Below, one piece after another: positions 1 to 11,093 of a stretch of DNA of 64,000 nucleotides. Source of the DNA: Pyrus communis (taxonomy: Eukaryota; Streptophyta; Magnoliopsida; Rosales; Rosaceae). The DNA lies in assembly GCF_963583255.1 (NCBI RefSeq), contig NC_084805.1, positions 2,000,560 to 2,064,559 on the forward strand. Direction: 5' to 3'. Both the position numbers and the translations under genes were made by a program. Under the pieces are notes generated by a model that worked only from the letters and a program-made list of their open reading frames with translations, had not been told where the DNA came from and made no database searches. Positions within the stretch are counted from its first letter, which is position 1. Every line of letters begins with the position of its first letter.

Positions 1-1518
1 AAGGCCATGCTTGTTGAATCAGATTATACTCATCCATCTACCTATTTCTTGAGTTTGTTTCACTTAGATATGATCAACCATATGATGTGTGGATTTGATC
101 AAATGTCTCTAATCATGAGCCTAATTGTGATGTGCAACTTTGGTTCCTAATCAAGAATATATAGTGCACAAGAAACTTTCACAAAACCAAAGGGAACACT
201 CGGCAGGATGTTTGCAAAACATTCCCTTCATTCATTCACATATCCACCAAGATTATGCATGATGTGTGCTTTAATCTTGGCTAAACAACCTGTGGTTAAT
301 TCAAATGATGATCAAGCATTAAAATCAACACACTAAGTCATAATTAAAACGGAGAATGAAACAAGAAATAGATAGATTAAATTAGAATTCTGAATTAACT
401 ACATGGCAATCTTGCAAGGCTACATCGAATCCCTAGAGAGAGATTAGTTACACTTCATGTTTACAAAAGGTTTGACATAAAAATATATAACATGAGTGAA
501 CATAGGATTAAGAAGAAAGAACCCTTGAAGCAAAACTGATGTCGAAATCCTTTAAGAAATGGGAGAGTGTATCTAATGGAATGAAGCCGAGAGGAAGTTC
601 CTCATGGTACAAAACAAAGAGAATCAAAGAAACACTTAAACATTCCAACAACTCAAACTTGAATTGTATGAACGTTTAGGCCCTCTTATCTTCCTCTTCG
701 TCGTAGCACAAGGTCTAAGGGATGTTGTTGGTGTGTTGAATGGATTGGGGAATTATGGAAATGGATGAGGAGTGGTGTTTGGATTATAAGGGAAGATTGG
801 ATGTGTTTGTGGTGTGTTGTGTATGAAAATGAGATGTGTTTTTTTTGTATGAATGCATGGGTTTTTATAGGGGGAATGGGAGAATATGTGGGTGATTGTT
901 TAAGAGTGAATGTGGTTGTTATGATTGAGAGTGCATGTGGATGAAATGATGAAGTAGGAAGGTGGAAATGCATGTGTTGAATTGGTGGTGCAATGATGAA
1001 AGAGTAAGTGCATGTGTGTGTGAATGGTGGTGCAATGATGAAAGAATAAGTGCATGTGTGTGTGAATGGTGGTAGCTAGGGTGAATTATGATGAATGCAT
1101 GTGGAATAAAGATGGAGAAGGTGGTGTAATGATGAAGGATTAAGTGCATGTGTGTGTGAATGGTGTTTCTTGATGGTTTTGGGGTTGTGATGCATGTGAA
1201 TGCATGTGGCTAAGGGTTGTTGATTGGGCTAGAGGTTTTGCATGGCTCAAAGGATTGTTTGATTGGGCTAGGCCCTTTGTTTTATGTCCAAAGTGCATAC
1301 AAGGCTTTCAAATTCGTCCAACACTTTGGCCCCAAGCATATGCTATCCATTCCAAGCCCAATTTTGCTCCAAAATGCTCCAAAATGCATCTTTTTGCTTC
1401 CTTAGCCATATGAACCTAAAAACACACGAAAATGGCTTAAACTACTAAAACAATTATGAATTAACAACATAGATGCACGAAAACAAGCTAAGTAAGTCGC
1501 CTAAATATGCTCCTATCA
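1..1518 (-). repeat. 3' LTR of non-autonomous LTR retrotransposon, cut by window edge
   Basis: This stretch is repeated at 5760-7277 with a constant offset of 5759 bases and only about a dozen substitutions seen by eye. By comparison with the complete LTR (5483-7277), about 277 bases lie outside the window. It ends in CTATCA, which on the minus strand gives a TGATAG start. A purine-rich tract on the minus strand abuts it, which identifies it as the 3' LTR of a minus-strand element. The short His/Ser-rich reading frames inside come from GT-rich sequence and are not genes. Confidence 0.93.
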
Positions 1519-1534
1519 AATTCCCCCACACTTA
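1519..1534 (-). other. Polypurine tract of the LTR retrotransposon
   Basis: On the minus strand this reads TAAGTGTGGGGGAATT and is followed directly by the TGATAGG start of the LTR. That is the expected place and composition for the plus-strand primer. It fixes the element's orientation together with the PBS at 5462-5479. Confidence 0.85.
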
Positions 1535-2260
1535 GCTTTTGCTAGTCCTCGAGCAAAACAAAATAATAACAAATAAACAAAACGACACTAAACAAGTAAA
1601 ACACAACCTAAACCTTCGAACAACCGTCTTAGGGATTTCCAATGCACATGACAAGTTAAAAATCATTATTCTCACAGATTTTAGCCATCTTTACACTTAA
1701 GTACATTCTTAATCATAGTCACCACATACTAGTTCACAATTAAGCAATTAAAACACATTTCAAATGTAGTAACATGCTTTAGAGAATTTACTCAATTCCT
1801 TACTAGAATGCACTCTATTTTCACACAGATTTTCTGACTACACACCCTACACTAGTTATATGTGAGAGATTGATGTAAACATGAAAGACTAGTATCTCAC
1901 ATATGTTATAACAAAGAAAGCATTTTCTGGATTTACGATAATAACATGAATATGATCTCATGAATGGAATGCTACTACTTAGAATGAGAACCAGTGATTC
2001 CATAAGCTCATATCAAATCCAAACTCCACATTATTGAACACATAACGATCAAGATAGAAGTCAAAGGGGTGTAACGGGGCTAGGGTACTGGTTAACAATG
2101 AAAGGTGAAGGATAAACAAACATTCTTAAAGCAATAGTGAGCAAAGTATTGAATTAGGCACTTAGAATTCCCTTTAGAGCGCGGAAAACAACTTTTAGAC
2201 TAATAGGGGAAATTCAAACAACTCTTATTTTTCTTTTCTTTTTCATATTTTTCAAATTTT

Positions 2261-2291
<31 letters not shown>

Positions 2292-5200
2292 AGCCGTGCC
2301 AATGGCACAACAACTCTCATCAATAATCCTTCCCCCACACTTATTTTCTGCAACATATTAATCAAAAGGAATTCATTTTCCGTCATGCTTACTATGCTTT
2401 AAGAACAAAGGCATGGATGGTCCTATTCTAGGCTAGGTAAGGATAACATGGGTTAACAAAGAACATAGGCTAAACAAGGCTCAAAGGGGTTAAAACTTAC
2501 AACAAATACGAAATATGGGAAGTAAGGCTATTTGGCTATGGTGGCAACTACACAACTTTATCTTGATATATGTTATGCAATTCAATGTCATGCTTTGAAT
2601 GAAATGGATATAAGTTCTAGCATTTAGTTCTATCATGATACAATTGTATTCTAAGTAGCAACCAAGCAAGGAATAATGAGATCATGCAACAACTTTAGAA
2701 AACAAAGAATCACAGAATATAACTCTCCAAAGAACATTTAGGCTCAAGTCTCACAGGGTTGTAGCGTTTCTTTGAGTTCCTTCCTTCAAGCATGTTACAA
2801 AAACGAATTTTTCTTTTATGATTGCATGTGAAGTCATACATTATAACCATAACCAAGCATATACCAAGAGTAAATCAAACTTTTCTCTATGTTTATAACT
2901 TTTTTTTTTAACCGTCATGCAATTACAAACCAAATCCATGTCATTGTGTTGGAAGGTACCCTAAGACATAAACACACAAAAACGACTCAAAACACTCTTT
3001 TTAGGCTTTTTAAAACATGTTTTTCAAATTTTTATGTGATTTTCGGAGTTATAAAAACAAAACATTCTAAAACACAACTTAAAAACATTTAAAACAGCAA
3101 GGAACAACACTTGAAGTTATGGGTGATAAAATTCAACGAATTTGCATCAACAAACTTAGTTACCCCCCCCCCCCCCACACTTAAATCAAACATTGTCCTC
3201 AATGTTTTAAGCATAGATTCACACAAAACATAAGTAAACACACAAACAGCACTAAACATACTAAACATGGCAGAATGTAACTAACAAAGAGAAGGGTTTA
3301 GGGACGCAAATCTGGTTATAGAGTGTAAATTCCATCTTCTCCTTGGTAATTGCATTGAGGCATTGATCTTTGTGATTCCACAGGCTTACTCTTGAACTGG
3401 GCTGGAGGATTCTTTTGGTCTCCTCCAACTCGTTGATTTTCCTTTGTGCTACTCTTGAACTGGACAGCAGGAATCTTTTGGTCTCCCCCGAAGGTCTGAG
3501 CTTCCTCCTTTTATCTGTTTCTTTGTTCAATCTCTCCAATTCGTATTGAAGAGGGTTAGAGGATAGCTCAGCATTGCTTGTCTCTACATGCTTCAATGCC
3601 CTACTTTCACTTGCCTTACTTACTCCCCTTTGTAGAAGTGGTCCCTTCTCTGGAAGTGTATCAACCGTTGAAGATGACTACTCGAGAGCAACGCTAGGTA
3701 AGCAACCAGGGAATAACTTCCAGGCAGTCGGCTCCAGATCGAAAGACTGACTCCAAGTGCCGACTGATTGCTTCTTTTACTTTGCCATGCAAGTAAGAAC
3801 AAGGACAAAGAAAAAGACAGGGAAAGAGCATGATATGAGATACTTTTGCTTTTAACCTTGATGATATAAGATACCTTTGCTTTTGAAGAAGCGGTGAATG
3901 AATCAGCATATTTCAATCCGCCGTTTCCTCCTGGGTCATCTGTACTCCAGGCATCTAGTATCATTTTTGGGGAAGAAGAAAGAATTGAGTATTTCGAAAG
4001 GCTTTGCTGGGAGTGCGCCCTCAGAGGTGAGGGAGAGCTGGGCATTTTCTTCAGGTTTGCCTTGCCATAAAAGACGAAGGTCGACATATATAGAGATAAT
4101 ATCAAGTGGTGGTACTGTTCTTTTACCCTTGTCGACAAACGTTTTGATCCCGCAAATCCGGCTTTTTGAAATAGTGGCGCCTCTTCGATCTTTGAACGAC
4201 GCCCCTTCGATTTCTGAGCAGGCGCCCATTTGCTTTCTGAACGACACGTAGTAGTGCGGATGCGGCTCATTTTGACAAAGCTGCACGCGTTTTCTGAAAA
4301 GCAGAGAAAGCGTCGCCTAACTTACGCCGGAAAATCCGGCTCTTTGAATCGGTGGACGCATCGCCTTGGCTTTTTATAAAGCTATCGATCACCGCCAACA
4401 TACACACTCTGAAGATCTCCCATTCTTGAAAATCGTCTCCGGCCCTTTTGAAAATTTACTCCATCCACCCCTTCTCTTTGAACACTTTTGAAAAAATGGC
4501 AAACTAATCGAACCTTAGCTTAGATTTGAGTCTCAGCAGCGATCCGGTTGCGCCCCGTCAAGGTAATGTATGGCGCCCTTCTTTTTTATCTTCTAACGGT
4601 CTTCTTACAGGTGAAGACTCCGTGATGCAGGACGCCACAACAACTACAATAGTAGCTAGGAACCTCCTCACTCCAAAAGATAGTAGGCTGCTGTCAGGAC
4701 GGTCCGATGAGTTGGCCGTTCAAGAGTCCCTCGCACTTAGTGTTCAGTGTGCGAGCTCTGTGTCCAACATGGGCCAACGCCTGCTTGCCCGCTCCCGTCA
4801 GGTGGAATCATTGATGGCAAAGGTGGAAAGTCTTAAGCAAGAGATCCAGCAGCTTAAGTACGAGAATAGAAGTTTGCATGTGCTTGCAAATAACTATTCG
4901 TCGGGCATGAAGAGGAAGCTTGATGAGCTGCAAGAATCTGAGGGTCGAATTCACAGTGACCGTCAAAGGCTTGCGGCTTATCTCCAGAGGCACCTTTTTC
5001 CTCGGTCATCCAGCGTCTGGCCAAGTATTGAGGCCTGGAATGCTCTAGCTCCGATGCCTTCCGCTCCGATGCCTTCCGCTTCTATGCCTCCCGCTTTTAT
5101 GCCTTCCGCTTCTATGCCTTCTGCTTCGACGCCTCGTAGTGGGGCTTCACGTAAACAACCTCTGTGAAGGCTCCATCTTTCTCCATGTTTAGTATTTTAT

Positions 5201-5461
5201 TTAATAAATATTTTTTTTTTTTTTTTTGAACATGCTTTGCTTTATTCAGTGCATTGGGTTGCCTCCCAAGTAGCGCTTTCTTTTACGTCTTGCAGCCGGA
5301 CGAAGAACCCAATCACTCCAGGATATGTTCACGAATCGGATGAAAACTCCGAGTCATAAACTAGTACCTAAAACAAGAAACAAAACTAGATTAAGAATCT
5401 GGAATAAAATAAAAAGAACAAACGAAAATAAAATAATCCAAGGGATTAGCAAATTTTCTAA
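1535..5461 (-). mobile_element. Internal region of LTR element without gag-pol
   Basis: The roughly 3.9 kb between PPT and PBS holds no recognisable gag, protease, reverse transcriptase or integrase in either orientation, so the element is non-autonomous (LARD-like). It contains long homopolymer runs (T-run near 2260-2292, C-run near 3164-3177). The only coherent reading frame is the antisense one at 4496-5167. The minus-strand frames at 3261-4286 have no domain I recognise and are probably incidental. Confidence 0.8.
4496..5167 (+). pseudogene. Antisense coiled-coil ORF inside the LTR element, interrupted at codon 4
   Basis: An ATG at 4496 is followed by an in-frame TAA at 4505-4507. After that the same frame stays open for about 220 codons to 5167. 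The product has a Ser/Thr-rich N-terminus, a helical heptad-like middle (around MAKVESLKQEIQQLKYENRS), a Lys/Arg/Gln-rich stretch and a C-terminal run of MPSAS-type short repeats. It lies on the strand opposite to the element's PBS/PPT polarity. I remember very similar ORFs as widespread hypothetical proteins in Rosaceae repeats, and antisense extra ORFs have been described in Tat-lineage Ty3/gypsy elements. Assignment to either group is inference. The function is unknown. Restart at a downstream ATG is possible, so the stop may not abolish expression. Confidence 0.6.
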
Positions 5462-5479
5462 TCCCCGGCAACGGCGCCA
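5462..5479 (-). other. Primer-binding site matching tRNA-Asp 3' end
   Basis: The minus strand reads TGGCGCCGTTGCCGGGGA, the complement of the 3' end of plant tRNA-Asp including CCA. It lies three bases inside the LTR that starts at 5483. This PBS is typical of Tat/Ogre-related Ty3/gypsy elements (family knowledge). Confidence 0.88.
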
Positions 5480-5482
5480 TTT

Positions 5483-7277
5483 TGATTGTTGTTTTCCTTC
5501 TTCATGCTAGAATATGTTTAGTATAATGGCACAAGTAAGGGTGTCGAATCCACAGGGACTAATTGGACCTATATAATCACTTGTTTTGCAAGAACTCTTT
5601 ACTAGAGAAATAAAACTAATCAATGTAGGTAGATTTGTTGTTGTAACTTGAAAGCATAAGGAAATGAAGTAAACACAAAATGAATGAATCAACAGCTAAT
5701 AAAATGAGATAGTACCAATGGAGATGAAGCTAGGGATTCGATTTTACCATTGCTAACCCAAGGCCATGCTTGTTGAATCAGATTATACTCATCCATCTAC
5801 CTATTTCTTGAGTTTGTTTCACTTAGATATGATCAACCATATGATGTGTGGATTTGATCAAATGTCTCTAATCATGAGCCTAATTGTGATGTGCAACTTT
5901 GGTTCCTAATCAAGAATATATAGTGCACAAGAAACTTTCACAAAACCAAAGGGAACACTCGGCATGATGTTTGCAAAACATTCCCTTCATTCATTCACAT
6001 ATCCACCAAGATTATGCATGATGTGTGCTTTAATCTTGGCTAAACAACCTGTGGTTAATTCAAATGATGATCAAGCATTAAAATCAACACACTAAGTCAC
6101 AATTAAAACGGAGAATGAAACAAGAAATAGATAGATTAAATTAGAATTCTGAATTAACTACATGGCAATCTTGCAAGGCTACATCGAATCCCTAGAGAGA
6201 GATTAGTTACACTTCATGTTTACAAAGGGTTTGACATAAAAATATATAACATGAGTGAACATAGGATTAAGAAGAAAGAACCCTTGAAGCAAAACTGATG
6301 TCGAAATCCTTTAAGAAATGGGAGAGTGTATCTAATGGAATGAAGCCGAGAGGAAGTTCCTCATGGTACAAAACAAAGAGAATCAAAGAAACACCTAAAC
6401 ATTCCAACAACTCAAACTTGAATTGTATGAACGTTTAGGCCCTCTTATATTCATCTTCGTCGTAGCACAAGGTCTAAGGGATGTTGTTGGTGTGTTGAAT
6501 GGATTGGGGAATTATGGAAATGGATGAGGAGTGGTGTTTGGATTATAAGGGAAGATTGGATGTGTTTGTGGTGTGTTGTGTATGAAAATGAGATGTGTTT
6601 TTTTTGTATGAATGCATGAGTTTTTATAGGGGGAATGGGAGAATATGTGGGTGATTGTTTAAGAGTGAATGTGGTTGTTATGATTGAAAGTGCATGTGGA
6701 TGAAATGATGAAGTAGGAAGGTGGAAATGCATGTGTTGAATTGGTGGTGCAATGATGAAAGAGTAAGTGTATGTGTGTGTGAATGGTGGTGCAATGATGA
6801 AAGAATAAGTGCATGTGTGTGTGAATGGTGGTAGCTAGGGTGAATTATGATGAATGCATGTGGAATAAAGATGGAGAATGTGGTGTAATGATGAAGGATT
6901 AAGTGCATGTGTGTGTGAATGGTGTTTCTTGATGGTTTGGGGGTTGTGATGCTTGTGAATGCATGTGGCTAAGGGTTGTTGATTGGGCTAGAGGTTTTGC
7001 ATGGCTCAAAGGATTGTTTGATTGGGCTAGGCCCTTTGTTTTATGTCCAAAGTGCATACAAGGCTTTCAAATTCGTCCAACACTTTGGCTCCAAGCATAT
7101 GCTATCCATTCCAAGCCCAATTTTGCTCCAAAATGCTCCAAAATGCATCTTTTTGCTTCCTTAGCCATATGAACCTAAAAACACACGAAAATGGCTTAAA
7201 CTACTAAAACAATTATGAATTAACAACATAGATGCACGAAAACAAGCTAAGTAAGTCGCCTAAATATGCTCCTATCA
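5483..7277 (-). repeat. 5' LTR of non-autonomous LTR retrotransposon (complete, 1795 bp)
   Basis: It is bounded by TGAT at 5483 and ATCA at 7277, with the PBS next to its left end. The part from 5760 on matches 1-1518 with about a dozen differences and no net length change, so the insertion is young. Directly to the right, Cassandra LTR sequence begins mid-element. The expected 5-bp target duplication would therefore be GCTTG (7278-7282), whose partner lies outside the window. Confidence 0.93.
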
Positions 7278-7526
7278 GCTTGCTCCACCACCATAGCACG
7301 ATATTGTCCGCTTTGGGCTTACCATTCCCTCACGGTTTTGTTTTTGGGAACTCACGAGCAACTCCCCAATGGGTCACCCATCATGGGATTGCTCTAGCCC
7401 CCTTCTCGCTTAACTTCGGAGTTCCCATGGAACCCGAAGCCAGTGAGCTCCCAAAAAGCCTCGTGCTAGGTAGGGATGGGAATATACATATAAAGATCAC
7501 TCCCCTGGGCGATGTGCGATCTTACA
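7278..7526 (-). repeat. Cassandra TRIM 3' LTR, truncated by the nested element
   Basis: This is a second, direct copy of the LTR at 7597-7880, but it lacks its first 35 bases because the large LTR element was inserted there. On the minus strand it carries a 5S-rRNA-like block (around 7350-7450) with the internal-promoter-like segments GAACTCCGAAGTTAAGCGAG and GATGGGTGACC. That block is the hallmark of Cassandra elements. Confidence 0.88.
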
Positions 7527-7596
7527 ATCCACTTCCCTTAGGGGCTTGACGTCCTCGTCGGCACACCACAGCGAGGGTTAGGCTCTGATACCAAAC
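7527..7596 (-). mobile_element. Cassandra internal domain with tRNA-Met PBS
   Basis: The internal domain is only 70 bases. The minus strand has the PBS TGGTATCAGAGCC at 7593-7581, complementary to the initiator tRNA-Met 3' end. A purine-rich tract (AAGGGAAGTGGAT) lies just before the 3' LTR. There is no coding capacity, as expected for a TRIM. Confidence 0.88.
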
Positions 7597-7880
7597 TGTC
7601 ACATCCCGGCCCAAGGGGGACCACTTCCCGGGCTTGATTCACCACTGTAGCACGATATTGTCCGCTTTGGGCTTACCATTCCCTCACGGTTTTGTTTTTG
7701 GGAACTCACGAGCAACTTCCCAGTGGGTCACCCATCATGGGATTGCTCTATCCCCCTTCTCGCTTAACTTCGGAATTTCCATGGAACCCGAAGCCAGTGA
7801 GCTCTCAAAAGGCCTCGTGCTAGGTAGGGATAAGAATATACATATAAGGATCACTCCCCTGGGCGATGTGGGATCTTACA
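7597..7880 (-). repeat. Cassandra TRIM 5' LTR (complete, 284 bp)
   Basis: It is bounded by TGT at 7597 and ACA at 7880. It contains the 5S-like block around 7700-7800. The short reading frame across it is a by-product. It differs from the left copy by several substitutions, so this element is older than the one nested in it. Confidence 0.88.
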
Positions 7881-8448
7881 ACTTCTCTCTCACTCTCTTC
7901 CCCTCTCCTTCAATTTTAAAAACAAGATTAAAATATTTCACACTTTGTGTGTGAGCATGTACTAGTATAAGTTATAACAACAAAGGTAAACATAATATAA
8001 ACGAATTTATGACACATTTCAGTTCTTTTTATAGGCTTCGGCTACTTAATTTGCAATCATTTAACTCAAATCTATCTAATAATCTTGAATAAATAGTAAA
8101 GAAGTTTCCTACTTTTGAAGGTACTATATGCTAGCTTAAGAAAACTTTTATACTCAATTTAAGAGAATCTTATCCATATATAATTCTCAGTGAGGATCCT
8201 CGCTGTGTGGATCCAGCAAGGATCCCCAGAGTTCTCAAACTATATCTATTCATCGTATATCGTATAGTTAGAAATTATTGTAATTTTTTTTATTATTCAA
8301 AATTGAACATAAACATGACCTGATGAAAACTAATCACATGATATACGATGAATATATATGATTAGAGCATCTCCGAGATCCTTACAAAAAAAGAACTGAC
8401 AAGGATTCTTTCTCTATCATTCCCCACTTCAAATGATATCTATCACTT

Positions 8449-8514
8449 TATGAGAGAGCAATCCTAACCGTCCACCAAGGCAAGCATAGTTGGCGATGTA
8501 TGTGGCGGCAAGAG
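8449..8514 (+). promoter_or_regulatory. Conserved promoter block of ASR-1
   Basis: ACCGTCCACCAAGGCAAGCA (8467 on), a GTATGTGGCGGCAAGAG segment and the preceding ATCACTTTATGAGAGAGCAA are nearly identical at 17840-17911 and 48573-48652. A shortened version (ACCGTCGACCAAGGCTTGG) precedes the glycine-rich genes. The block lies about 260 bp upstream of the TATA box. A regulatory role is inferred from conservation only. Confidence 0.5.
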
Positions 8515-8728
8515 CATGAAACGTATATATCTGATGTGACAAATAATACGTGTATATCATTCCTTAATAAGTTTATTATATTGAATATTTAATTGTATAT
8601 ATCATTTACTGCTATATGTAAATATTAGAAAGTGTTACCAGCATGTCTACATGGCACAATGGAAGCCCTTTAATTTTACCCTACTTAGTACTTAAAATTT
8701 AAACCTGTAAATATTGGGCGCCAACACT

Positions 8729-8736
8729 TATAAATA
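8729..8736 (+). promoter_or_regulatory. TATA box of ASR-1
   Basis: TATAAATA lies 87 bases before the ASR-1 start codon, after the conserved sequence AACCTGTAAATATTGGGCG shared with ASR-2 and ASR-3. The expected transcription start is near 8760. Confidence 0.75.
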
Positions 8737-8815
8737 CCCTCCACCATGCACCCAACTCCCTCACGCCATCACAAGACTCATAACCCACGTTACAACTTCT
8801 CCTAAAAAACCTATC

Positions 8816-9899
8816 ATGTCTCAAGCGAAGCACCAACGCGGTCTCTTCCACCACCACAAGGATGAAGACAAGCCCTCAGACTACCCTCAGTCTGGCTACT
8901 TTGATGAAGGACGTCCAGGCCGCATCGGTGGTGGTTACGGCGACACCAACGATTATTCTGGTGAAGGACGTACCGGCGGCCTAGGTGGTGGCGACGGGGA
9001 CACCAATGCTTATTCTGGTGAAGGACGTCCCGGCGGTGGCCGGTACAGTGAGACCACTGCGGCATATGTCGGCACCACCACTCATGAATCTGAAATTGAT
9101 TACAAGAAGGAGGAGAAGCACCACAAGCATCTCAAGCACCTCGGCGAGGCCGGTGTTGGTGCTGCCGGCACTTTTGCCTTGGTATGTATTGTATTTTAAA
9201 ACCCACCTATATAAATATTTCTTAAAATTATTCATGATTTGATTATTTGATCATTTCACTCGCTATCACTTTACCCATACTTTTGGAACTGAATGATCGC
9301 CGTCCTCCTCCCAAACCTTCATTTTAGTCTCACAGTACTCCAAATCTATCAACTCCGTCTGACGTTAGCTTTTGATCACGAAATATTAGATATGTTAGTA
9401 GTACGTATGTCATCGATATTATTGGTACCATGTTAATGGACGGAATTGATCAACTAGGTACGTAAGATACGGAATCAAAGTCCACAGGTAAATATGGTAC
9501 CTTGCAGACAGGAGAAGAAATGAGTAAAGTGATACTTCCGTAATAGTTCATGTAGGGTTTTGATATTAATTAACCACATTTTTTTTACCACCAACATTTT
9601 ATATATATAAGAACAAATCTAATCAAATGTGTGTTAATTAACTTGTATCATTTTCTATATGATGTATGCAGCATGAGAAGCACAAGGAAAAGAAAGACCC
9701 AGAGCATGCTCACAAGCACAAGATAGAAGAGGAGATTGCTGCAGCAGCTGCAGTTGGTTCCGGTGGATATGCCTTCCATGAGCATCATGAGAAGAAAGAG
9801 ACAAAGGAAGAAGAGGAAGAGGCTCATGGAAATAAGAAGCACCAGATCAATGTGGAACATCATCATCATCCATTGACCACATATGAAATACATGTTTAA
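8816..9899 (+). CDS. ASR-1: ABA/stress/ripening protein with glycine-rich insert and extended C-terminus
   Basis: Two exons, 8816-9181 and 9672-9899, joined in phase 0 across a 490-bp GT-AG intron (GTATGT ... TGCAG), give 197 residues. The start MSQAKHQRG matches the start of ASR-2 and ASR-3. The N-terminus has the His-rich [16 protein letters not shown] segment. Next comes a Gly-rich insert of about three units with the pattern [14 protein letters not shown] (about residues 24-80) that ASR-2 and ASR-3 lack. Last is the conserved ABA_WDS region: [19 protein letters not shown], then exon 2 with [17 protein letters not shown] and [12 protein letters not shown] proteins are small hydrophilic, metal-binding, stress-induced proteins that act as chaperone-like proteins and DNA-binding factors in cytosol and nucleus. 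A 12-bp in-frame deletion removes the ancestral stop, and 18 extra residues ([18 protein letters not shown]) follow. Confidence 0.88.
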
Positions 9900-10560
9900 T
9901 AGCTACAATATAGTTGAGTGGTTAATTAAGTGTCCTTTTCCAAAAAAAAAAAAAAAAAAAAAAATTATATGTATGCTTTTAATTAATGCGTGTCATCTGG
10001 TTTTCTTTTAGCATGCCATGTATGTTTGTCATCGTCATTGTTCATAATAATATCGCTTATTTGGTGTTTATTTTCTAGTGATAACATCTTATTCTAAATG
10101 ATTTCTTTATATCATCTTCATCTTTTATATGTGGAGATTGGGGATCCATATTTTGTCAATACCAACTGCTAAAAGTTGACTTAGCAAGTTTCTATCCTAT
10201 AACACGAAGGAGACATATCTCACACTGATTTTTGAGTCGTGGGATCATCGTGGTTGTACTATGTAATTGTCATTGGTATCAATAATTAATTTAGATTTGT
10301 ACTATGTAATTGTCATTTGTATCAATAATCAATTTATATTTTCTTAAGGAAATTCCTATCAAAATAATATCTATGTATCACATTTGGTTCATACGTATGA
10401 TATCTAAATTTTGAAAAAAAAAACAAAAAAAATCGAATTCATGCGTATAACGGTGACTTTGCTACCCACGTATATATGTCTTGTGATTTGACAAGTAACA
10501 TTCATAGGTCATGGGCATGTCAAGGACATAAAAATCAAACACAAAATCTCAAATGTAAAA

Positions 10561-10992
10561 GAGACATCTTTTACTCTTGTGTTGCAGACTATATCCCCAA
10601 AAGACACATTTTTTACTCTTAGCATCCAGTTTGGAGTTAACATAAGGTTTGAGCCATGGAAAATAACTGCAACCAAAGACTTTGAGTCTTGAATAATCAG
10701 AATGTTTGTGAAAGAGTAATTGTCATGTAGACTTTGATATGCTAGAGATTGGTAACCTATTGATAGGATACATGGTAGTGGAGAATGCTTCCACCCAATA
10801 GGTATGAGGAACATGAGATGCAACAAGTAAAGTTCTTGCAGTTTCAACAAGATGTATGTGCTTTCTTTCAGCAAAGCCATTTTGTTCAAGGGTATGTGGA
10901 CAACTCAATTGATGAAAAATACCATGTTCACTCAGAAAAGATTGAAAAACAATACCAATGAATTCACTCCCGGAATCTGAGCGCAAAATCTT
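10561..10992 (-). mobile_element. Copia integrase fragment
   Basis: On the minus strand, residues such as SDSGSEF, EQNGFAERKH and VETARTLLVASHV are typical of the Copia integrase core and its C-terminal side (LKVFGCSYFPWLKPY follows in another frame). Only about 430 bp remain, with a frameshift, and there are no LTRs. It forms the junction between the ASR-1 block and duplication unit 1. Confidence 0.85.
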
Positions 10993-11093
10993 TTTTTATT
11001 TCCAAGTAAATTTTCTACGTAGTTTTTTAATACAACAAATGTAGAGTATGTTGCTGATGATCTTAGTTGGGGTTTGTTTTATGCTCCTCGAGC

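Larger units (their letters stand above)
7925..10560 (+). repeat. ASR block 1: gene-sized duplication shared with 17330-20500 and 48125-50880
   Basis: Promoter, exons, intron and about 650 bp of 3' flank are recognisably homologous to the ASR-2 and ASR-3 blocks. Homology starts near 7925 and stops near 10560, where Copia sequence begins. This copy lacks the intron MITE and the 3' MITE found in the other two, so it split off first. The segment 8185-8420 is extra relative to them. It holds GGATCC-rich repeats and an inverted pair (8249-8266 and 8338-8353), probably a MITE remnant. A run of over 20 A lies at about 9942-9963. Confidence 0.75.

Noticed and set aside
686..1149. His/Ser/Thr-rich frames on the minus strand in the LTR (also at 6451-6908)
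   Set aside because: They arise from GT-rich repeats inside the LTR, have low complexity, and show no domain.
3620..4286. Minus-strand frames of 216 and 116 residues in the LTR element
   Set aside because: No gag, pol or other domain could be seen, and several overlapping frames on both strands are open in the same stretch; coding status is not supported.
5462..7593. tRNA gene pieces (tRNA-Asp and tRNA-Met 3' ends)
   Set aside because: These are primer-binding sites of retroelements; the rest of a tRNA is absent.
7350..7800. 5S rRNA genes
   Set aside because: The 5S-like blocks lie in the LTRs of a TRIM with PBS and PPT, so they are Cassandra parts and not functional rRNA genes.
7232..7954. 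Two similar plus-strand frames of about 105 residues
   Set aside because: They are readings through the 5S-containing Cassandra LTRs.
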